64,000 nucleotides of DNA from Lacibacter luteus (GTDB lineage: Bacteria > Bacteroidota > Bacteroidia > Chitinophagales > Chitinophagaceae), in contig NZ_SDHW01000001.1 of assembly GCF_004118265.1 (NCBI RefSeq), positions 124,001 through 188,000 of the forward strand, in the 5' to 3' direction. Every line of letters starts with the position of its first letter. Position 1 is the first letter of the stretch. The notes under the pieces are model-generated. The model ran no database searches. It saw only the letters and a list, made by a program, of their open reading frames with translations, and was not told the DNA's origin. This document shows, piece after piece, positions 58,548 through 64,000 of this stretch. The position numbers were made by a program, and so were the translations under genes.

Positions 58548-60065
58548 TTACTCATGTTGCAGCGCTGCAATGTCAGCAAATTCACTCGCCAGCTTTGTAC
58601 TTAACCTTTCGAATATTTTGAAGTACTTCAAATACGTTTTGTTGTTTTGTTTATCTGGTGTAGCGAGGTCGGGCAATACAACCGATTTAGCAGCTTCATC
58701 AAGCGATTTATAAATTCCCATCTCTGTTGCACTTAATAAGTAAGCGCCATAACTCACACTGTGATACTGTTGTCGTAAACGAACTGGTTTGTTATAAATA
58801 TCAGCAACCATTTGGGTAAAGAAGGGCAAGGTTCCAAAACTACCATTGATCGAAAGGCTGTTAATGGTTCTGTGTTCTTCCAATGTTTTTCCAATGCTAT
58901 AGAGCTCGTATAAAATACCTTCAATGGTTGCTCTTACAAAATGTGATTTTTCATGTTTGATATTTAAACCGAAATAAACTCCACGTGCATTGGCATTCCA
59001 GATAGGAGCACGTTCGCCTAACAGGTATGGAAGAAACAATAACCCATCTGAACCTGCCGGCACTTTCGATGCTTCATTGATCAACTCCAGCATTGTATGT
59101 TCAATGTCGAATGGATTTTTAAAATCCCCGAACTGTCGTGTGAACCATTCGAAGATGACGCCACCGTTATTCGTTGGGCCACCTGATACATATTTATTTT
59201 CCGTAAGCAGGTAATTAAAAAATCGTTGCTTATCATCCTGCATTACTTTATCACTCACAACTCTTACAGCGCCACTATCTTCAACAGTAATAGTTGCCAC
59301 TCCTTCTCCGGTAACACCATCACCAAGAACCGCCATGCATCCATCACTTGACCCTGCCAGTATGATTGTATCGGCCGATAGACCCAATGAAGCCTGGTAT
59401 GCTTTATTTAATTTGCCAACCTTTGTATCTACGGGTACTAATTCAGGTAACATGGCTGCAGTAATTCCTGCAAACTTTAATGACTCTGCCTCCCACTTAA
59501 TTTTATGGATATTCAACAAGCCGGTTGCTGAAGCAATACTGTAATCAATTACATATTCCCCGGTAAGCTGTTGCAGTATATATGCTTTAAGCGATAAAAA
59601 TTTACTTACCTGCTTGAACTTTTCATTTTCCTGGTTTTTGATCCACGCAATTTTTGTAAGCGGCGACATGGGATGAAGCGGGGTACCTGTTGCGTTGTAA
59701 ATACTTTTTCCAAGTGATGAGCTTTTCAGTTCTGCTGCTTCTTTATTCGCCCTGTTATCGGCCCAGATAATTGCATGCCCCATTGGATTCCCACGCTTAT
59801 CAACCGCCAGCACGCTGTGCATCGATGAACTGAAACAAATACACCTCACTTTAATTTTCTTTGGATGCAATACATCATTCAGGAGATTTTTTAATACATA
59901 CAGCATGGTAATAAAAATCTGGTCGGCATCCTGCTCACTGTAATCAGGCTCGCTGTGAAACGTAGGGCAATATCCTTTCAGCGACCCGATGATATTTCCG
60001 TTGAGATCAAATGCATAAACTCTTACTGCATTCGTGCCGAGTTCTATGGTGATGATACATTCCAT
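58548..60065 (-). CDS. FGGY-family kinase, gluconokinase-like
   Basis: A 505-residue FGGY kinase. The N-terminal ATPase loop is IELGTNAVRVYAFD, followed by CFSSSMHSVLAVDKRGNPMGHAIIWADNRA (near 77-107), very like gluconate kinases of the Bacillus GntK group, and the C-terminal domain carries GSSDGCMAVLGDG and NGSFGTLPFFTQMVADIYNKPV. It phosphorylates a sugar or sugar acid in the cytoplasm. Gluconate is the best guess from sequence; in this operon it may instead phosphorylate an imported aldonate or keto-deoxy acid. It starts 10 nt after the AraC gene, so regulator and kinase are coupled. Confidence 0.87.
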   Translation of the reverse strand: MECIITIELGTNAVRVYAFDLNGNIIGSLKGYCPTFHSEPDYSEQDADQIFITMLYVLKNLLNDVLHPKKIKVRCICFSSSMHSVLAVDKRGNPMGHAIIWADNRANKEAAELKSSSLGKSIYNATGTPLHPMSPLTKIAWIKNQENEKFKQVSKFLSLKAYILQQLTGEYVIDYSIASATGLLNIHKIKWEAESLKFAGITAAMLPELVPVDTKVGKLNKAYQASLGLSADTIILAGSSDGCMAVLGDGVTGEGVATITVEDSGAVRVVSDKVMQDDKQRFFNYLLTENKYVSGGPTNNGGVIFEWFTRQFGDFKNPFDIEHTMLELINEASKVPAGSDGLLFLPYLLGERAPIWNANARGVYFGLNIKHEKSHFVRATIEGILYELYSIGKTLEEHRTINSLSINGSFGTLPFFTQMVADIYNKPVRLRQQYHSVSYGAYLLSATEMGIYKSLDEAAKSVVLPDLATPDKQNNKTYLKYFKIFERLSTKLASEFADIAALQHE

Positions 60066-60075
60066 TTGATATAAA

Positions 60076-60963
60076 TTAGTTTGTTCCCAAATGATTTTTT
60101 CTGAATTGACTGGGTGTATAGCCGGTTAGTTTTTTAAATGTTGTTGAAAAATGCTGCGATGAATAAAAGCCGGTGTCCAAAGCAATGTCCGTTAAGCTTA
60201 TATCGGGCATCTTCAATAATTTAATTGCTTCTGATATTCGGATATTGATAAGATAGTTCAACGGCGAAAAGCCCGAGTAGCTTTTTACTTTTTCGTTGAA
60301 CAGTGTTGTACCTAAGCCAACCAATGCAGCCATTTCTTCCACCGTCCATTGATGCGACAAATTCTGACGTAGCTCCTGCTCCAGTTTCATAAATGTTTTG
60401 GGGAAATCACGACCGGGATTCAACATTCTTGTAAACTGCCTGCACAGTTGTATCAGTATCTCATCGATTAAATGATTTACTCTCGTTTGAAATCCTAACT
60501 CCTGTTTAAATAACTCAGTTTGTATTGACTTGAGTATAACACCTGCATCTGTAAATTTTTGCAGAACGGGTGATTGATCGGTTTGCAGTATTTTATCAAT
60601 TGCATAGCTTTCTACCTGCGTTAAACTGCTCCATGCCCCTGGCTCCAGCTCGCCTTTTTCGTTTTTACTTATTTCTAAACATATCCAAGAAAAACTCCCT
60701 ATCTCCAGTACTGCACTTTCATTTCCAAATTCAACACCTGGTAATACTAATGCAACGTCTCCGGGAAAAAGTGTGAAACGTCTTTCATTGATACTCCATT
60801 CAAATTTTCCCTCTTGTATATAGTATAATCTTAATGAACGCTCTGCAGATAAAGGAAAGCCGTTGAGACGAATTGCCGTATTTTTAATTGCACCTATTTC
60901 TATAATGTGAGGAAATAAGCGCAACTCAGAAGCAGTGGTATGGCTAAGCACAAATTGATTCAT
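60076..60963 (-). CDS. AraC-family transcriptional regulator
   Basis: A 295-residue regulator with an N-terminal cupin-like ligand domain (LRLYYIQEGKFEWSINERRFTLFPGDVALVLPGVEFG, about 45-80) and a C-terminal AraC double helix-turn-helix (WTVEEMAALVGLGTTLFNEKVKSYSG, then ISLTDIALDTGFYSSQHFSTTFKKLTGYTPSQFRK). It is first gene of the minus-strand operon that encodes kinase, symporter, RraA-like protein and dehydratase, and presumably senses their substrate. It is divergent from the SusC gene at 61182 and may also control it. Confidence 0.9.
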   Translation of the reverse strand: MNQFVLSHTTASELRLFPHIIEIGAIKNTAIRLNGFPLSAERSLRLYYIQEGKFEWSINERRFTLFPGDVALVLPGVEFGNESAVLEIGSFSWICLEISKNEKGELEPGAWSSLTQVESYAIDKILQTDQSPVLQKFTDAGVILKSIQTELFKQELGFQTRVNHLIDEILIQLCRQFTRMLNPGRDFPKTFMKLEQELRQNLSHQWTVEEMAALVGLGTTLFNEKVKSYSGFSPLNYLINIRISEAIKLLKMPDISLTDIALDTGFYSSQHFSTTFKKLTGYTPSQFRKNHLGTN

Positions 60964-61181
60964 GTGTAATACTGTACAACTCTGTTCGATGCAATCGTAC
61001 CTGTTACGGCAGTATGTTATAAAGAAAATGAATTTATCCCAGCTGCATTTATAAAATTCAACGAAGTTTTTTAATGGAAGTTTTTGCCTGCAGCTGTAAA
61101 TACTTTAGCGTACGATTATAAGACCCTGTAAGTTATTTTAATTTACCAGGTTACTCATCACTTAACCAAAACGATTGCATT
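60964..61181. promoter_or_regulatory. Divergent control region, AraC operon / SusC gene
   Basis: A 218-nt spacer. The words AATCGTAC (60993-61000) and GTACGATT (61110-61117) form an inverted pair 109 nt apart, one near each gene start, which could suit DNA looping by an AraC dimer. TACTTTAG at 61100-61107 is one base from the -7 consensus for the plus strand. The evidence is only pattern-based. Confidence 0.35.
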
Positions 61182-64000
61182 ATGAAGGAAAATCTCCAAC
61201 CCGGATTTAAAACGGGTTTGATCAGACTACTTTTCTCACTCTTCCTCCTCACTTTTTTTACTGCTGCAAATGCGCAAACAGTTACAGGTACTGTGCTCGA
61301 CGAGGAAAATAAACCCGTTAACGGAGCCACCGTTGCAGTAAAAGGCACAAACAAAGCAACTGTTACAAATGCTTCAGGCAATTTTAGTATTGCTGCTGCA
61401 GGAAACGACGTGCTTGTATTCAGCTCTATTGGATTTTCAAAACTGGAAGTGCCTGTAGATGGCAGAGCCACTGTTTCTGTTACATTGGCCAAGAGCGAAA
61501 CCAATATGGAAGAAGTAGTAGTGATCGCATTGGGCGAAAGAAGAGCTGCAAAAAAGCTGGGTTATTCCACAACATCAGTTAATACAGATGAAATGGTAAG
61601 ACAGCGAACTACAAATCTTGGTGAATCACTTGTGGGCAAGGTTGCGGGCTTAAATATTACACCACCTGCTGCAGGTGCTGGTGCGAGTAACCAGATCCGT
61701 TTGCGTGGACAGGTTGGTTTTGCAGGAGCTAACAACGCCCCACTTTTAGTTGTGAATGGTCTTCCTCTAGATCAAGAAGCAAGAAACAACGAAGGAAACA
61801 ATCCATCACGTGACCGTGGTGATAACCTGGCAAATATTAACCCTGATGATATTGAGAGTATGACCGTATTAAAAGGAGCAGCCGCTGCGGCTATTTATGG
61901 TTCAAGAGCTGCTGCTGGCGCTATTATCATCACCACAAAATCAGGTCAAAAAAATCAAGGTATTGGTGTTGATTTTACATCGAGCTATACCAGTTCGCAG
62001 GCTTTGAATTTTATGGATGAGATCGTTCAAACGCAATATGGCCAGGGGCAAGGTGGTGTAAAGTTTACAACCGCTGCACAGATCCAAGGTAATGGTCAGT
62101 GGGGATGGGGTGCTAAATTAGATGGACAACCAACCATCAATTTCGATGGTAAAATGCGTCCCTACTCTGCTCATCCTTTCCAGTTGTTTGACTATTTACG
62201 AACAGGAACAAATCTTACCAATACGCTTGGGTTATCAGGTGGCGGAACTAATGGAAGTTTCAGAACATCACTCTCTACAACAAGCGCAAAAGGTATTGTT
62301 CCGGGCAATGAATATAAAAGAAGGATCTTCAATATCGGCGTGAATCAAACCATTGCAAAAAAACTTCGGTTACAGGTAAACGTTAACTATGCTGATGAAG
62401 ATTATATTAACCCTCCGCAAATAGGTACACAAGGTGATGGTGCCGTCAATTTCTTTAACAGGATGCCCATTTCTGTTCCTATTGAAGCTTATCGTGATAA
62501 TGCAAAAGATCCTGCTACCAATGCAGAATGGAGAACAAGCGGATTCCAGGGAACAGTGAACAATCCATACTTTGCTTTGCAATACGGACAAAAATATAAG
62601 GAAGACAGAAACCGTCTTCTCGGTACAACTACTTTACGATACAACATCACTGATTGGTTGTATGCACAGGGAAGATTTAACTACGATCGTGGCGATAATT
62701 TCATGGAATCTTACACATTGAATGGTCAGGGCGCCAACACTACTATTGCTACTACTACTCCTACTGTTACATACAGAGGTGCGTATAATCTCAGCCAAAC
62801 AACAACAACAAACATAAATGCTGATTTCCTGGTTGGTGCCAACCACGAATTTGGTAAGTTTTCTGTTGATGCAAGCTTTGGTGGCAACACATTACGTTCA
62901 GAATGGAAGAACATGGTGCAAAGTGCCACTAACTTTACTGTTCCTGATCTTTATTCATACCGCAACGGTACTGTGAAAGGTGCAGGTGATGGTTTTAACT
63001 ACAGCCAGCAACGTGTGAATTCACTTTATGGTGTGCTCGAGTTAGGTTACAACGGGCTTTTATACATCAATGGTACAGCAAGAAATGATTGGTTTTCGAT
63101 CCTCAATCCTGAAAACAACAGTAAGTTCTACTCATCTGTATCAGGAAGTTTTGTTTTCTCCCAGCTCCTAAAAAATGTGAACTGGTTATCATTTGGTAAA
63201 CTAAGAGCTTCATGGGCACAGGTGGGTAGTGTAGCTTCGGTAAATCCTTATGATGGTGTGCTTACTTATGGACTTGGTGCAAACCTGTTTAATGGACAAA
63301 CCACCGCAAGCATTAACGGAACCGGCGCTCCAAACCCATTATTACAGCCGTTCACAGTAACAGAAAAAGAATTAGGTCTTGAATTAAGATTGTTTAAGAA
63401 CAGGTTGATGTTAGATGTTGCAGCATTTGATAAAGTAACAACTGAACAAATCATTGATGTTAATCTTTCTACTGCATCGGGCTATAATACTTCCAAACAA
63501 AATGCAGCTTCATTAAAGAACAGTGGTTTGGAAACAATGATTGAATATAAAGCGGTACAAGGCAAAAATTTCAACTGGACCACTTCCTGGAACAACGCAT
63601 TTCTTAAAACAAAAGTGTTGAATGTTGGTAATCCCAGCGGAACAATTCTTCTGCTTTATTTTAATGGAACAGGTAATGAATTCCTTGGAGAAATAAGGTA
63701 CACAGAAGGTTTAGCTATGAATCAACTGTACACAAGAACGTATAGAAGAAATGCCAATGGCGATATCCTGATAGGTAACGATGGCCGTCCTCTGGCATCA
63801 AATACAAATCCCAAAGGTATTACTACTGGTTTTGTTCCTGTAGGCAGTGCAATCCCTAAGTTCACCGGAGGGTGGAACAATACGTTCTCCTATAAGAATC
63901 TTAGCCTCGGTGTTCATGTCGATTATAAATTCGGCGGTACCGTATTATCATCTACACTGTTGAACATGACAAGGCAAGGTCATAGCAAGTTGTCTTTAAC
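61182..64000 (+). CDS. SusC/RagA-family TonB-dependent transporter, partial (runs off window)
   Basis: An open frame of 939 codons from the ATG at 61182 to the window edge with no stop. It has a signal (LIRLLFSLFLLTFFTAANA), a carboxypeptidase-regulatory-like domain (VTGTVLDEENKPVNGATVAVKG), TonB-box-like MEEVVVIALGERRAAKK, a plug (ESLVGKVAGLNITPP, IRLRGQVGFAG, MTVLKGAAAAAIYGSRAAAGAIIITTKSG) and most of the barrel. About 50-100 C-terminal residues should lie beyond the window, followed presumably by a SusD gene. It is divergent from the AraC-led sugar-acid operon and begins another uptake locus. Confidence 0.93.
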   Translation, partial: MKENLQPGFKTGLIRLLFSLFLLTFFTAANAQTVTGTVLDEENKPVNGATVAVKGTNKATVTNASGNFSIAAAGNDVLVFSSIGFSKLEVPVDGRATVSVTLAKSETNMEEVVVIALGERRAAKKLGYSTTSVNTDEMVRQRTTNLGESLVGKVAGLNITPPAAGAGASNQIRLRGQVGFAGANNAPLLVVNGLPLDQEARNNEGNNPSRDRGDNLANINPDDIESMTVLKGAAAAAIYGSRAAAGAIIITTKSGQKNQGIGVDFTSSYTSSQALNFMDEIVQTQYGQGQGGVKFTTAAQIQGNGQWGWGAKLDGQPTINFDGKMRPYSAHPFQLFDYLRTGTNLTNTLGLSGGGTNGSFRTSLSTTSAKGIVPGNEYKRRIFNIGVNQTIAKKLRLQVNVNYADEDYINPPQIGTQGDGAVNFFNRMPISVPIEAYRDNAKDPATNAEWRTSGFQGTVNNPYFALQYGQKYKEDRNRLLGTTTLRYNITDWLYAQGRFNYDRGDNFMESYTLNGQGANTTIATTTPTVTYRGAYNLSQTTTTNINADFLVGANHEFGKFSVDASFGGNTLRSEWKNMVQSATNFTVPDLYSYRNGTVKGAGDGFNYSQQRVNSLYGVLELGYNGLLYINGTARNDWFSILNPENNSKFYSSVSGSFVFSQLLKNVNWLSFGKLRASWAQVGSVASVNPYDGVLTYGLGANLFNGQTTASINGTGAPNPLLQPFTVTEKELGLELRLFKNRLMLDVAAFDKVTTEQIIDVNLSTASGYNTSKQNAASLKNSGLETMIEYKAVQGKNFNWTTSWNNAFLKTKVLNVGNPSGTILLLYFNGTGNEFLGEIRYTEGLAMNQLYTRTYRRNANGDILIGNDGRPLASNTNPKGITTGFVPVGSAIPKFTGGWNNTFSYKNLSLGVHVDYKFGGTVLSSTLLNMTRQGHSKLSL

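Overview
The window looks like chromosome of a Bacteroidota member, most likely family Chitinophagaceae (genus not determined). The grounds are several SusC/SusD pairs, a one-piece hybrid two-component regulator with a Reg_prop propeller, many GH43/CE1 enzymes, short lipoprotein signals ending in SC/GC/AC, low G+C, and TAnnTTTG promoter elements. I found no rRNA, complete tRNA, CRISPR array, insertion sequence or phage gene. Nearly everything is sugar catabolism and its regulation.

Left part (1-18.6 kb): deoxy-sugar and lactate metabolism. A three-gene unit on the minus strand (UxaA-type dehydratase, SDR dehydrogenase, FAH-type hydrolase; 67-3381) fits the lower half of an oxidative L-fucose type pathway, which ends in pyruvate plus L-lactate. 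It is divergent from an AraC regulator. After an area with two long palindromic repeats and a small GIY-YIG protein come a GH97 glycosidase, lutCBA and a rhamnose operon: transporter rhaT, fused aldolase/dehydrogenase, isomerase rhaI and an FGGY kinase. Rhamnose is thus taken to DHAP plus L-lactate, and LutABC oxidises the lactate to pyruvate. A GntR regulator with a sugar-binding sensor domain is divergent from rhaT, followed by an exported Gfo/Idh/MocA oxidoreductase.

Centre (19.0-47.7 kb): an unbroken 17-gene minus-strand polysaccharide utilization locus of about 28.7 kb. In order of transcription it holds two SusC/SusD pairs, a glycan-binding lipoprotein, GH10 xylanase, GH43, GH95, three CE1 esterases, GH8 exo-oligoxylanase, a double-CE1 esterase, a SASA/CE6-like acetylesterase and three more GH43 enzymes. 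The target is most simply a feruloylated, acetylated glucuronoarabinoxylan. An ECF sigma factor lies just upstream, and a 1377-residue hybrid two-component system reads in the opposite direction beyond a 718-nt gap.

Right part (53.5-64 kb): an SMP-30 lactonase-like lipoprotein and a small secreted protein face a minus-strand operon of AraC regulator, FGGY aldonate-type kinase, BASS-family symporter, RraA-like protein with a Sec signal and enolase-superfamily acid-sugar dehydratase with a twin-arginine signal. Three consecutive steps of a non-phosphorylative sugar-acid route (lactone hydrolysis, dehydration, retro-aldol cleavage) therefore appear to carry export signals; this is the most novel-looking system here. 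The window ends inside another SusC gene.

Non-coding highlights: a 386-nt element with a tRNA-Pro-like 3' end and several hairpins just after the last PUL gene, a palindrome overlapping the -33 box of the lut promoter, and a 15-bp hairpin separating the SusCD block from the enzyme block of the PUL.
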